From Adlercreutzia caecimuris B7 (GTDB lineage: Bacteria; Actinomycetota; Coriobacteriia; Coriobacteriales; Eggerthellaceae), in assembly GCF_000403355.2 (NCBI RefSeq), contig NZ_KE159646.1, positions 757,420 through 821,419 of the forward strand: 64,000 nucleotides of DNA. Direction: 5' to 3'. Shown piece after piece: positions 7,706-15,601 of the stretch. A program made the translations under genes and the position numbers. Under the pieces are notes generated by a model. It was given only the letters and a program-made list of their open reading frames with translations. It searched no databases and was not told the DNA's origin. The first letter of the stretch is position 1, and every line of letters begins with the position of its first letter.

Positions 7706-8998
7706 CTACTCGACGATGGCGCCGTCCTCCATGGTAGCCCAGCCGCCCACGTAGACGTCGGTGGCGCGGCCCACAAGCTCGGCGCCGATGAAGCCGGAGT
7801 TGTTGGCCTTGGAGCAGAAGTCCTCCACCTCCACGGTCCAAGCGGCCTCCGGATCGATGACCGTGAGGTCGGCGGTGCTGCCGGCCTCGATCTTCACCGG
7901 CTCCTGGCGCAGGATGGCGCGCGGGGCCACGGCCATGGCCTCGACCATGCGGCCGTAGTCGATGACGCCGGCGCGCACGAGGTGCGTGAGCACGAGGCCG
8001 AGGGAGGTCTCCAGGCCGGTCATGCCGAAGGGCGCCAGCTCGAACTCGCGGTCCTTCTCCCAATCGGTGTGGGGAGCGTGATCGGTCACGATGGCGTCGA
8101 TCACGCCGTTCTTCAGCCCTTCCACCAGGGCGGCGGCGTCCTCGGCAGTGCGCAGGGGCGGGTTCACCTTCAGCGAGGTCTGGTACTCGGCGGTGATGGC
8201 GTCCTCGGTGAGGAACATATGGTGCGGGGTCACCTCGCAGGTTACCGGCAGCCCCTCGGCCTTGGCGGCGGCCACCAGATCGAGCCCGCGCTTGGTGGTG
8301 ATGTGCTGGATGTGCAGGGGGCACCCGGTCAGGCGGCAGAGCGCAATGTCGCGGGCGATCTCGAGCTCCTCGCCCTCGGCCGGCCAGCCCACCATGCCCA
8401 GGCGCGTGGAAGCCACGCCCTCGTTCACCTGGCCGTCGGCCACGAGCGAGTCGTCCTGGCAGTGCACCATGATGGCGGTGTCGAACTGGCGGGCGTAGTC
8501 CATGACGCGACGCATCATGCCCGCGTCCTGGATGCCGTGGCCGTCGTCGGTGAACACCGGGGCGCCGTGGGCGTACATGTCACCCATGTCGGCGAGCACC
8601 TCGCCCTTGAGATTCTTCGAGCAGGCGCCCGACGGGATGACGCGGCACTTCCCCACCGCTGCGGCGCGGGCCTTCACGTATTCCACGGCCACGGCGTCAT
8701 CGACGACCGGGTCGGTGTTGGGCATGGTGCACACGGCGGTAAAGCCGCCATGGGCCGCGGCGCGGGAGCCGGAGGCGATGTCCTCTTTCTGCTCCTGGCC
8801 CGGATCGCGGAAGTGCACGTGCATGTCCACGAGGCCCGGGGTGACGATCTTGCCGGCGAGATCGCGCTCGACGCCCTTCTCCATGGAAAGGTTCGTGCCC
8901 ACCTCGACGATCTTGCCGTCGCGGATGAGGATGTCGGCCACGTCGTCCAGGCCGATCTGCGGGTCGATCAGACGGGCGTTCTTAAGCATCAATGCCAT
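7706..8998 (-). CDS. pyrC: Dihydroorotase
   Basis: Zinc amidohydrolase that cyclises carbamoyl aspartate to dihydroorotate. It has 430 residues, the length of the type I form common in Gram-positives and actinobacteria. The metal-binding HVHFRDPG has its histidines at residues 60 and 62; further ligands are in HCQDDSL, HIQHITT and TDHAPHT, and SLKVNPPLR binds substrate. The ATG at 8998 has GGAGG eight bases upstream and overlaps the end of pyrB by 17 bases, so translation of the two is likely coupled. Confidence 0.95.
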   Translation of the reverse strand: MALMLKNARLIDPQIGLDDVADILIRDGKIVEVGTNLSMEKGVERDLAGKIVTPGLVDMHVHFRDPGQEQKEDIASGSRAAAHGGFTAVCTMPNTDPVVDDAVAVEYVKARAAAVGKCRVIPSGACSKNLKGEVLADMGDMYAHGAPVFTDDGHGIQDAGMMRRVMDYARQFDTAIMVHCQDDSLVADGQVNEGVASTRLGMVGWPAEGEELEIARDIALCRLTGCPLHIQHITTKRGLDLVAAAKAEGLPVTCEVTPHHMFLTEDAITAEYQTSLKVNPPLRTAEDAAALVEGLKNGVIDAIVTDHAPHTDWEKDREFELAPFGMTGLETSLGLVLTHLVRAGVIDYGRMVEAMAVAPRAILRQEPVKIEAGSTADLTVIDPEAAWTVEVEDFCSKANNSGFIGAELVGRATDVYVGGWATMEDGAIVE

Positions 8999-9926
8999 CG
9001 TTGCTACCTCCTAGGAGCAGGTACAGGGCGGCCATGCGCACGAGGACGCCGGCGTAGACTTGGTCGAGGATGATGGAGCGCTTGGGGTGGTCGGCCATGA
9101 AGCTGTCCAGCTCCACGCCGCGGTTGATGGGGCCCGGGTGGCACACGCAGGCATCGGGCTTCAGCAGCTTGTCGCGCTGCTCGGTGAGGCCGTAGAGCAG
9201 GTTGTACTCGCGCAGGTTCGGGTAGGGCGCGCCCTCGAAGCGCTCGCGCTGGATGCGCAGCATGTACACCACGTCCAGCTCGGGCAGGGCCTCGTCCAGG
9301 TTGCTCGTCACATGGTCGGCGCCCAGGATGTCGGGGCGCGCGGGCAAAAGCGTGGGCGGGGCGACGACCGTCACCTCGCAGCCCATGATCTTCAGCGCCG
9401 GGATGAGCGAGCCGCACACGCGGGAGTGGGCGATGTCGCCGACCACGCCGACATGCAGGCCGGCGAGGTCGCCCTTCTCCTCCCAGATGGAGTACAGATC
9501 GAGCAGGGCCTGGGTGGGATGCTGGTGCTTGCCGTCGCCGGCGTCGATGACCGACACACCGGACACGTCGGCGATCTTGCGGGGCACGCCGGCCCAGCGG
9601 TCGCGCACCACGATGCAGTCGATCTTGTAGGAGCACAGCGTCTTCACGGTGTCCACGAGGCTCTCGCCCTTCACCGTGGCCGTGGAGGATCCGCCGAAGT
9701 TCAGGGAGTCGGCACTCAGGCGCTTCTCGGCGATCTCGAAGGAGGAGCGGGTGCGGGTGGACGGCTCGTTGAACATGTTCACCACGGTGAAGCCCTTGAG
9801 CGTCGGCACCTTCTTGATGCGGCGCTCGTTGACCTGCTTGAAGTTCTTGGCCGTCTCCAGGATGGTCATGATATCGTCGGCGGAATACTCCGTGATGTCG
9901 ATGAGATGCTTGTGGTTGAAGGCCAT
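8982..9926 (-). CDS. pyrB: Aspartate carbamoyltransferase, catalytic chain
   Basis: Joins carbamoyl phosphate and aspartate, the first committed step of pyrimidine synthesis. It has 314 residues. STRTRSSFE (from residue 56) is the carbamoyl-phosphate loop, HQHPTQALLD and GDIAHSRV are further family motifs, and HPGPINRGVELD lies in the aspartate domain. The ATG at 9926 starts four bases after the pyrR stop. There is no pyrI regulatory chain next to it, as usual for PyrR-controlled operons, where regulation is at the RNA level. Confidence 0.95.
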   Translation of the reverse strand: MAFNHKHLIDITEYSADDIMTILETAKNFKQVNERRIKKVPTLKGFTVVNMFNEPSTRTRSSFEIAEKRLSADSLNFGGSSTATVKGESLVDTVKTLCSYKIDCIVVRDRWAGVPRKIADVSGVSVIDAGDGKHQHPTQALLDLYSIWEEKGDLAGLHVGVVGDIAHSRVCGSLIPALKIMGCEVTVVAPPTLLPARPDILGADHVTSNLDEALPELDVVYMLRIQRERFEGAPYPNLREYNLLYGLTEQRDKLLKPDACVCHPGPINRGVELDSFMADHPKRSIILDQVYAGVLVRMAALYLLLGGSNDGIDA

Positions 9927-9930
9927 GGCC

Positions 9931-10527
9931 CTACTCACCCCCGTTGTTCTTGATCGGCGCGGAGCCGGCGCGCTTGCCCGGCTCGATTTCCAGGATCTCC
10001 ACGGCGGAGATACCGTCCACTTCCTCGAGGAACAGACGCACGTTCTCGTCGGAGGCGGAGGGCACGTTCTTGCCCACGAAATCGGCGCGGATGGGCAGCT
10101 CGCGATGGCCGCGGTCCACGAGCACCGCCAGCTGCACGGCGGCCGGGCGGCCGATGTCCATGAGGGCATCCAGCGCCGCGCGGATGGTGCGGCCGGTGTA
10201 GAGCACGTCGTCTACGAGCACGACGGTCTTGCCGTCAATGTCGAAGGAGATGTCGGTGGAATGGACCTCCGGGGCGAAATGGGTCGCGAAGTCGTCGCGG
10301 TAGAAGCTGATGTCCAGCTTGCCGAGGGGCACATCCACCCCCTCGATCTCCTGAATCTTGTGGGCGAGCATCTTGGCGAGAAGATCGCCGCGGGTCACGA
10401 TGCCCACGAGCGCCAGGTTCTCAGCCCCCTTGTTGGCCTCAAGGATCTGGTGCGCGATGCGCGTCACCGACCGCTCGATCTCGTCTGCATCCATGCAGAC
10501 GGACTTGACCAAGCTTGCGTCGTTCAT
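9931..10527 (-). CDS. pyrR: PyrR: pyrimidine attenuation regulator / UPRTase
   Basis: Binds the leader RNA of pyr operons when UMP or UTP is high and causes termination; family members may also have uracil phosphoribosyltransferase activity. The product has 198 residues. [18 protein letters not shown] at residues 102-119 is the PRPP-binding motif. The ATG at 10527 is preferred because GGGAG lies five bases upstream; a GTG two codons earlier lacks room for a ribosome site. First gene of the operon, directly behind a leader with a recognisable PyrR-binding loop and terminator, so it likely controls its own transcript. Confidence 0.94.
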   Translation of the reverse strand: MNDASLVKSVCMDADEIERSVTRIAHQILEANKGAENLALVGIVTRGDLLAKMLAHKIQEIEGVDVPLGKLDISFYRDDFATHFAPEVHSTDISFDIDGKTVVLVDDVLYTGRTIRAALDALMDIGRPAAVQLAVLVDRGHRELPIRADFVGKNVPSASDENVRLFLEEVDGISAVEILEIEPGKRAGSAPIKNNGGE

Positions 10528-10613
10528 ACACACTCCCTTCTCAGGTTCAGTGCGTACAGACGAAACCCGAAAGCGCGTCCGAGTTTTCCGCGCTTCCGCA
10601 GCCGCCGGCGGGC

Positions 10614-10642
10614 AATAAAAAAGCCCGTCAGACGACGAGGCT
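10614..10642 (-). terminator. Attenuator terminator in the pyr leader
   Basis: Minus-strand hairpin with arms AGCC(T)CGTC and GACGGGCT around a GTCT loop (10622-10642), followed by TTTTTT. It lies about 90 bases before pyrR and after the PyrR loop, the position expected of the regulated terminator in PyrR attenuation. Confidence 0.85.
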
Positions 10643-10697
10643 CACTGAGTGCGCTTATGTTCGCGACGCTTGCCAGTCGCGCCCCCGCGCACGGGGT

Positions 10698-10721
10698 GTA
10701 CCTTGTCGGCCTCTCTGTACC
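10698..10721 (-). promoter_or_regulatory. PyrR-binding loop (anti-antiterminator) in pyr leader RNA
   Basis: The leader RNA contains CAGAGAGGCCGACAAGG enclosed by a short GUAC/GUAC stem. From established work, the PyrR recognition loop has the pattern GNGAGGYU with an AAG downstream; the match here is close. It lies about 20 bases downstream of the proposed transcription start. Together with the terminator at 10614-10642 it forms a complete PyrR attenuator controlling pyrR-pyrB-pyrC. A further GC hairpin (CCCCG with CGGGG, about 10682-10696) lies between them. Confidence 0.82.
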
Positions 10722-10740
10722 GCATTTAAAGGACGGTTGC

Positions 10741-10769
10741 ACCATACACCCCAAAAAGATGATTTACAA
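10741..10769 (-). promoter_or_regulatory. pyrR: Promoter of the pyrR operon
   Basis: TTGTAA at 10764-10769 and TATGGT at 10741-10746 on the minus strand with a 17-bp spacer. Each box matches the sigma-70-type consensus at four of six positions. Its place just upstream of the PyrR leader supports it. Confidence 0.65.
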
Positions 10770-10830
10770 GCCCCTCGTTAAGATTTCGCTCGAATTTCCG
10801 CGAACGGCATCGGCCGCAAGCGATGGCGCT

Positions 10831-10960
10831 GCGCAGAGGGGGTGCGGGGTGCCTTGACCGAGCGAGTTCCGCAGCGAACGAAACAGTCCAGTGGACTGTT
10901 TCGCAGAGCGAGGACTGTCTGAGCGAATCAAGGTATCCCGCATCCCCGACAGGCGGAGGG
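10831..10960 (+). repeat. 130-bp covarying palindromic element, copy A
   Basis: One of four copies in the window. Order: outer arm (10839-10857), fixed box CCGAGCGAGTTCCGCAGCGA, an 11-bp inner palindrome with loop AGT (10879-10903), fixed box AGCGAGGACTGTCTGAGCGA, outer arm complement (10928-10947). The element begins GCGCAGAGG and ends near GACAGGCGGAG, as the other copies do. The outer arms here (GGGGTGCGGGGTGCCTTGA type) differ from those of other copies but still pair with each other. It lies between the pyr promoter and the end of the rubrerythrin gene. No open reading frame is conserved in it. Confidence 0.85.
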
Positions 10961-11000
10961 CTTCAACGAAGAGGGCGCCTCGCGCGCCCCGTTCGTCTTC

Positions 11001-11537
11001 TTAGTAGTTCTCGGCCTTGATCTTGAAGTGGCCGCGCGGATGGGCGCACACGGGGCACTTCTCGGGAGGCTCGGTGCCGATCTCGATGTGGCCGCACACG
11101 GTGCACACCCACACCTTCACCTCCTTGCGGCGGAACACCTCGCCGTTCTCGATGCGCTCGATGAGCAGATCGAAGCGGTCCTGGTGGCTCTTCTCGATGG
11201 CAGCCAGGCCCTCGAAGAAGTCGGCCAGCTCGGCGAAACCCTCCTCGCGGGCCGTCTTGGCGAAGCCGGTGTACACCTTCACCTCGGCGTCCTCGTCGTC
11301 CTGGGCATCCTTCAGATTCTGCAGCGTATCGGGCACGGCCCCGTCGTGCAGCTTCTTGAAGTGCAGCTTGGCATGGTGCAGCTCGTTGCCCGCCGTCTCG
11401 TTGAAGATCTCGGAGATCTGGGTATAGCCGTCCTTGGCCGCTTGCTGGGCGTAGAAGGTGTACTCGGCGTAGGCCACCGCCTCCTGGGACAGGGCCGTTT
11501 CCAAGTTTTTCCATGTCTGGGACTTCTCTAGCTCCAT
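11001..11537 (-). CDS. Rubrerythrin
   Basis: Non-haem diiron peroxidase of anaerobes that reduces hydrogen peroxide with electrons from rubredoxin or NADH systems. It has 178 residues: an N-terminal ferritin-like four-helix domain with ligands such as Glu19 and the E52-x-x-H55 pair, and EKSH in the second half, then a C-terminal rubredoxin-like domain with VCTVCGHIE and CPVCAHP. Length and order fit classical rubrerythrin. The ATG at 11537 has AAAGGAG upstream. It is a single gene, and its presence supports an anaerobic lifestyle. Confidence 0.93.
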   Translation of the reverse strand: MELEKSQTWKNLETALSQEAVAYAEYTFYAQQAAKDGYTQISEIFNETAGNELHHAKLHFKKLHDGAVPDTLQNLKDAQDDEDAEVKVYTGFAKTAREEGFAELADFFEGLAAIEKSHQDRFDLLIERIENGEVFRRKEVKVWVCTVCGHIEIGTEPPEKCPVCAHPRGHFKIKAENY

Positions 11538-11668
11538 GATCTGCTCCTTTCGCCTGTGTCGCCGCTTGCCGTGGGCGGCTCGCGATCACAGACCCATAGT
11601 GAACCGCCCGCGCGCGAACGCGGTGGCGAAACCATGAGCGGACACGTAACCGTAACCGTCTTTTGGGC

Positions 11669-11701
11669 AAAACGAAAGAAGGCCGTCCGAAGACGGCCTT
11701 C
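11669..11701 (-). terminator. Terminator after the multihaem cytochrome gene
   Basis: A 10-bp perfect stem (GAAGGCCGTC at 11678-11687 with its complement at 11692-11701, loop of four) is followed on the minus strand by TTTCGTTTTG. It lies about 30 bases past the cytochrome stop codon. Confidence 0.8.
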
Positions 11702-11731
11702 CTCCCACTTTCCCCGTGGCGAAGGGAGAAG

Positions 11732-12463
11732 TTACTTGTTCATCGACTCCAGCTCTTTGACAAGCTTCTTGTCGTCGGCAGCGGAGATCCAGCCCTCGGG
11801 GATCTCGGCGTCGTTGTGGCAGCTGGAGCAGTAGTTCACCGACGCGCGATGGGCCTTGTGGCAGTCGCCGCAGGCAACCTCGCCATGCTGCGGCACGTGG
11901 GGGTTGCGAGCCATGCCCTCGGTGGCCTTGATCAGGTCGTCGCGGGTCATGTTGTGACAGCCCTCGTTCAGGCAGAACTGATCGGGCTCGATGCCGCGGG
12001 CGGCCACGAGGTCCTCGAGGGACTTCTCGGGCACCACGTGCATGCCGGCCTGAGTAGCCATAACCTCGTAGTTGCCAGTCACCCAGCTGATACCCTCGCC
12101 GATCTGCTCGGACAGGGTGGGCACATGGCAGCCCATGCAGGTGATGTCGGAGGACTCATCGGCACGGTGCACGGCGGCCAGCATACCGCTGGCGGTCTCG
12201 AGCTCGTTGCCCCACTTGTCAGTGGCGGGCTCGCCCGGGGTAGCCTCGTAGGTCGGCAGATAGGGATCCATCGGCGTATGGCAGATGGCGTTGCAGAAGC
12301 TCGGCTGCTCATGCCACACCCAGAAGCCGGCACCGGCTACGACCAGCACAGCCACGACAACGCCGACCACGATGGGCCACTTCTTGCGCGCCTTCTTGGC
12401 AGCCGGCGCAGCCTCGGTCTCCTCTACCGCGGCGACCTCGGCGGTCTTCTCTTCTTCGGACAT
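11732..12463 (-). CDS. Membrane-anchored multihaem cytochrome c (NrfH/NapC-like)
   Basis: A 243-residue protein with a short cytoplasmic, Glu/Ala-rich N-terminus, one membrane helix (about 30-50), and an outer domain with up to five haem-binding sites. Three are standard: C109-x-x-C112-H113, C198-x-x-C201-H202 and C212-x-x-C215-H216. Two are expanded: C57-x3-C61-H62 and C164-x4-C169-H170. NrfH/NapC proteins carry electrons from the menaquinol pool to a periplasmic reductase; no reductase is encoded next to this gene, so its partner is unknown. Transcribed alone, with its own strong promoter (12625-12654) and terminator (11669-11701). Confidence 0.85.
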   Translation of the reverse strand: MSEEEKTAEVAAVEETEAAPAAKKARKKWPIVVGVVVAVLVVAGAGFWVWHEQPSFCNAICHTPMDPYLPTYEATPGEPATDKWGNELETASGMLAAVHRADESSDITCMGCHVPTLSEQIGEGISWVTGNYEVMATQAGMHVVPEKSLEDLVAARGIEPDQFCLNEGCHNMTRDDLIKATEGMARNPHVPQHGEVACGDCHKAHRASVNYCSSCHNDAEIPEGWISAADDKKLVKELESMNK

Positions 12464-12624
12464 ACTCCATCCTTCCAGTTGGGGATTTCGAGGCGCGGAT
12501 GCGCCTCCCTGGTGCGAAGCGAGCAGATCTGCCCTCCCCAGCTGATCAGAACCTCGAGGAACGAGGACGCACGGCTCGCCACGCGCACAGCGTCATCGAC
12601 CCTGGGGGTTTCGCTTCATCGCTC

Positions 12625-12654
12625 ATAATACCCGAAATCCCTCCTTCTTGACAA
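12625..12654 (-). promoter_or_regulatory. Promoter of the multihaem cytochrome gene
   Basis: TTGTCA at 12649-12654 and TATTAT at 12625-12630 with an 18-bp spacer, each five of six to consensus, one of the best promoters in the window. It predicts a 5' untranslated region of about 155 bases. Within that stretch (12464-12620) I see no gene. Confidence 0.7.
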
Positions 12655-12698
12655 CGCCGTTTCAGGCTATTTTTGCCGATAAGCGCCCGATTATGGCA

Positions 12699-12720
12699 AG
12701 GGCGCCCCGCAAGGCGCCCT
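12699..12720 (-). terminator. Possible terminator after first acyl-CoA synthetase
   Basis: An 8-bp stem (AGGGCGCC with GGCGCCCT) lies about 45 bases past the synthetase stop. It lacks a T-run on the minus strand, so intrinsic termination is doubtful. Confidence 0.35.
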
Positions 12721-12765
12721 CTTCAACCGTTCGTTGCCAAATACCGACCGCAGCCCGCGACGCGA

Positions 12766-14439
12766 CTATTCCTCGATGCCGTCGTTGGTGCGGATGAGCT
12801 TGCGCTTGATCTTGCCACCGATGGTCTTGGGCAGCTCGTCGACGTACTCGATGATGCGCGGGTACTTGTAGGGCGCGGTGGTCTTCTTCACGTGCTCCTG
12901 AAGCTCGCGGGTCAGCGCATCGGTGCCCTCGTAGCCCCGGGCCAGCACCACCGTGGCCTTCACCACCTTGCCGCGGATGGGATCGGGCGCGGCCGTGACG
13001 GCGCATTCCACCACCGCCGGATGCTCCACGAGGGCGCTTTCCACCTCGAAGGGGCCGATGCGGTAGCCGGAGCACTTGATGACATCGTCGTTGCGGCCCA
13101 CGAAGAAGCAGTAGCCGTCCGAGTCGCGCCAGGCCATGTCGTGGAGGTTGTAGTACTCCCCGCCCACGGCCTCGGCGGTCTTCTCGGGATTGCCGTAGTA
13201 GCCGACGAACAGGCCCGGCGGGTAGGCCTCCTTCAGGCCCGTCACGCAGATGGCGCCCTCCTCGCCGTCCTCCACCTCGTGGCCCTCGTCGTCCAGCAGC
13301 TTCACGTTCAGAAGCGGAGAGGGCTTGCCCATGGAACCGGGGCGCGGCTCCACCCAGGGGAAGGTGGCCAGGAGCACCGGCCCCTCGGTCTGGCCGAAGC
13401 CCTCGCGGATCTTCTTGCCCGTGAGACGCTCCCACTGGATGGTCACCTCGGCGTTCAAAGGCTCGCCGGCCGTGGCGAAGTTCTCCACGCTGGACAGATC
13501 GTAGGCGGCCACATCCTCCTGGAGCATGAAGCGGTACATGGTGGGCGGCGCGCAGAAGGTGGTGAGCTTGTAGTCCTGGATCTTCTGCAGCAGCTTGGCG
13601 GGCACGAACTTGTCCATGTCGTAGGCGAAGATGGTCGCGCCGCAGATCCACTGGCCGTAGATCTTGCCCCAGCCGAACTTGGCCCAGCCCGAGTCGGTCA
13701 CCGACATGTGCAGCTTGTCCTCGCGCACCTGCTGCCAGTACTTCGCTGTGATGATGTGGCCGAGCGGGTGAGCGAAGTTGTGCTCGACGGCCTTGGGGTT
13801 GCCGGTCGTGCCGCTCGTGAAGTACATGAGCATGATGTCCTTGGAGGTGACGGCCGCCTCGCCGGTCGGCCGCTCGAAGGTGTCGGGGAACCCGGCGATG
13901 AGGTCGTCGAAGTCGACCCAGCCCTCGCGGCTGCCGTCCACGATGAACTTCTCACGCACCGTGGGGCAGTCGGGCATGGCCTGTTCCACCTGGGTGCACA
14001 CGTAGTCGTCGTTCACCGCCACGATAGCGCGCACGTCGGCGCTGTTGGCGCGGTACACCACGTCTTTGCGGGTAAGCTGCAGCGACGCGGGGATGATGGT
14101 GGCGCCCAGCTTGCACAGGGCCACCGCGCACACCCAGTACTCCCAGCGGCGGCGCAGGATGCACATCACCACGTCACCCTTGCCGATGCCCATGTCGGCG
14201 AAAGCGTTGGCGGCCTGGTTCGAGAGGTGCTTGATATCGGTGAAGGTGAAGGCGCGCTCCTCGCCGGCATCGTTGCACCACAGAAGCGCGCGCTTGTCGG
14301 GCTCCACGCGGGCCCACTCGTCCACGACGTCGAAGCCGAAGTTGAAGGCCTCGGGAACCTCGATACGGAAGCTCTCCGCGAAGTCCTCGTAGGAGTCGAA
14401 CTCGATACGGGGGCAGTATTTCTTCAGAACATGATCCAT
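12766..14439 (-). CDS. AMP-forming acyl-CoA synthetase (medium-chain type), copy 1
   Basis: Activates a carboxylic acid to its CoA thioester through an acyl-adenylate. It has 557 residues. The P-loop-like YFTSGTTGNPKAVEH lies at residues 206-220; GFGQTE, GRNDDVIK and the C-terminal GGKIKRK with the catalytic lysine follow. It resembles the medium-chain ACSM group more than acetyl-CoA synthetase. The ATG at 14439 gives a natural N-terminus; the frame stays open upstream, but that part is low-complexity and overlaps the regulator gene. It lies behind an HTH-cupin gene, an arrangement repeated at 18609-21094. The true acid is unknown. Confidence 0.88.
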   Translation of the reverse strand: MDHVLKKYCPRIEFDSYEDFAESFRIEVPEAFNFGFDVVDEWARVEPDKRALLWCNDAGEERAFTFTDIKHLSNQAANAFADMGIGKGDVVMCILRRRWEYWVCAVALCKLGATIIPASLQLTRKDVVYRANSADVRAIVAVNDDYVCTQVEQAMPDCPTVREKFIVDGSREGWVDFDDLIAGFPDTFERPTGEAAVTSKDIMLMYFTSGTTGNPKAVEHNFAHPLGHIITAKYWQQVREDKLHMSVTDSGWAKFGWGKIYGQWICGATIFAYDMDKFVPAKLLQKIQDYKLTTFCAPPTMYRFMLQEDVAAYDLSSVENFATAGEPLNAEVTIQWERLTGKKIREGFGQTEGPVLLATFPWVEPRPGSMGKPSPLLNVKLLDDEGHEVEDGEEGAICVTGLKEAYPPGLFVGYYGNPEKTAEAVGGEYYNLHDMAWRDSDGYCFFVGRNDDVIKCSGYRIGPFEVESALVEHPAVVECAVTAAPDPIRGKVVKATVVLARGYEGTDALTRELQEHVKKTTAPYKYPRIIEYVDELPKTIGGKIKRKLIRTNDGIEE

Positions 14440-14497
14440 GGTTGATTGCTTCTCTCTGTTCTCCTGCGGTCGTCCGCGCTGCTCTTCCGGGGTAAGA

Positions 14498-15049
14498 CTA
14501 CTCGGCGATGATGGTGATGAAGGTGGCCGGCGCATCGCCGTTGCAGCGCTGGCCGTGGGGGTAGTTCGGGTTGAAGTAGATGGAGTCGCCGGCGTTCAGC
14601 ACGATCTCGCGATCCTGGAACACGAGCGTGATGGAGCCGTCTACCACGTAGTTGAACTCCTGGCCGCCATGGCTCACCAGCTCGGCGTCGTCGTCGGCCG
14701 GATCGAGCACCACGCGCAGGGGCTGCATGATCTTGCGGGCGTAGCGCCAGGCCAGATCCTCGTACTGGTAGCCCGGGAAGCGGTCCACGTCGATTCCCTC
14801 GCCGTTGCGCACCACATGGTAGGTGTCGAGCTTCGGCGCCGTGCCCGTGAGGATCTCGGCGAGATCGACGTTGAACTTCGTGGCCATGTGGTAGATGGCC
14901 GAGATGGGGATGTCCACCCCGGTCTCCTCCCACGCGCGGTAGGTGTCGATGTCCACGCCCAGCTCCTGGGCCATGGTGTGGCGCGACACGTCGCAGGCCT
15001 CGCGCAGGCCCTGGACGCGCATGCCGAGCTCTTTCAGGTTCTCTTCCAT
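14498..15049 (-). CDS. HTH-cupin transcriptional regulator, copy 1
   Basis: A 183-residue protein with an N-terminal XRE-type helix-turn-helix (MRVQGLREACDVSRHTMAQ region) and a C-terminal single-fold cupin domain (SHGGQEFNYVVDGSITL, then GDSIYFNPNYPHGQ). Such proteins usually sense a small carboxylate or its CoA ester and regulate the neighbouring catabolic gene. The ATG at 15049 is preferred over a GTG three codons earlier because GGAAG is correctly spaced only from the ATG. It sits between the oxidoreductase gamma subunit and acyl-CoA synthetase copy 1. The product of 20510-21094 has the same architecture in the same context. Confidence 0.87.
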   Translation of the reverse strand: MEENLKELGMRVQGLREACDVSRHTMAQELGVDIDTYRAWEETGVDIPISAIYHMATKFNVDLAEILTGTAPKLDTYHVVRNGEGIDVDRFPGYQYEDLAWRYARKIMQPLRVVLDPADDDAELVSHGGQEFNYVVDGSITLVFQDREIVLNAGDSIYFNPNYPHGQRCNGDAPATFITIIAE

Positions 15050-15064
15050 GTTCGTCACTTCCTT

Positions 15065-15601
15065 CTAGGCGCTAATGCCGAGCTCGATGGCGCGGCGGTT
15101 CTGTTCGAGCTTCTCGGGACGCTTGGCCGGCACGCACTTGGCGATGGCCGCATCGAGCGCCTCGCGGCTGCAAAAGCCCACCTCGGCCCAGAGCTTGCCG
15201 ATGAGCACGATGTTGCCGAGGCCCTTGATGCCCGCCTCCTCGCAGAGTTTGGTGGCGGGAATGCCGATGACGGTGACGCCCGCAGGCTCGCTCAGCTGCG
15301 GAACCATGGCCGTGTCGACCACAACCGTGCCGCCGTCGACCACCGTGTCGATGAACTTGTCGAAGGAGGGCTGGTTCAGGGCGATGAGCGCGTTGGGCGC
15401 CAGCACAAGCGGGCTTCCGATAGGCGCATCGGACAGCGTGACCGAGCAGTTGGCAGTGCCGCCGCGCATCTCGGGGCCGTAGGAGGGCATCCATGACACC
15501 TCGCGATCCTCGATGAGGCCGGCCGTGGCGATGACCTTGCCGGCGAAGAGCGACCCCTGGCCGCCGAAGCCGGCCACGACGCATGAGAGTTCCTGGGCCA
15601 T
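15065..15601 (-). CDS. 2-oxoacid:ferredoxin oxidoreductase, gamma subunit
   Basis: Gamma subunit (178 residues) of a four-subunit 2-oxoacid:ferredoxin oxidoreductase, which converts a 2-oxoacid and CoA to acyl-CoA, CO2 and reduced ferredoxin. The N-terminal VAGFGGQGSLFAGK and PSYGPEMRGGTANCSV are family hallmarks. Its ATG overlaps the stop codon of the beta gene (TAATG). Gene order delta-alpha-beta-gamma matches the Kor/Vor type of anaerobic bacteria and archaea. Whether the substrate is 2-oxoglutarate, a branched-chain or an aromatic oxoacid cannot be read from this subunit. Confidence 0.88.
   Translation of the reverse strand: MAQELSCVVAGFGGQGSLFAGKVIATAGLIEDREVSWMPSYGPEMRGGTANCSVTLSDAPIGSPLVLAPNALIALNQPSFDKFIDTVVDGGTVVVDTAMVPQLSEPAGVTVIGIPATKLCEEAGIKGLGNIVLIGKLWAEVGFCSREALDAAIAKCVPAKRPEKLEQNRRAIELGISA

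Noticed and set aside
12673..14445. Long open frame opposite to acyl-CoA synthetase copy 1
   Set aside because: It is an antisense shadow of a GC-rich gene, rich in Gly, Arg, His and Val, without a ribosome site or a recognisable domain. The same applies to the long antisense frames at 3314-4441, 18645-20438, 21579-23873, 34456-36369, 36003-37754, 57059-59179, 59440-60867 and 61927-63777.
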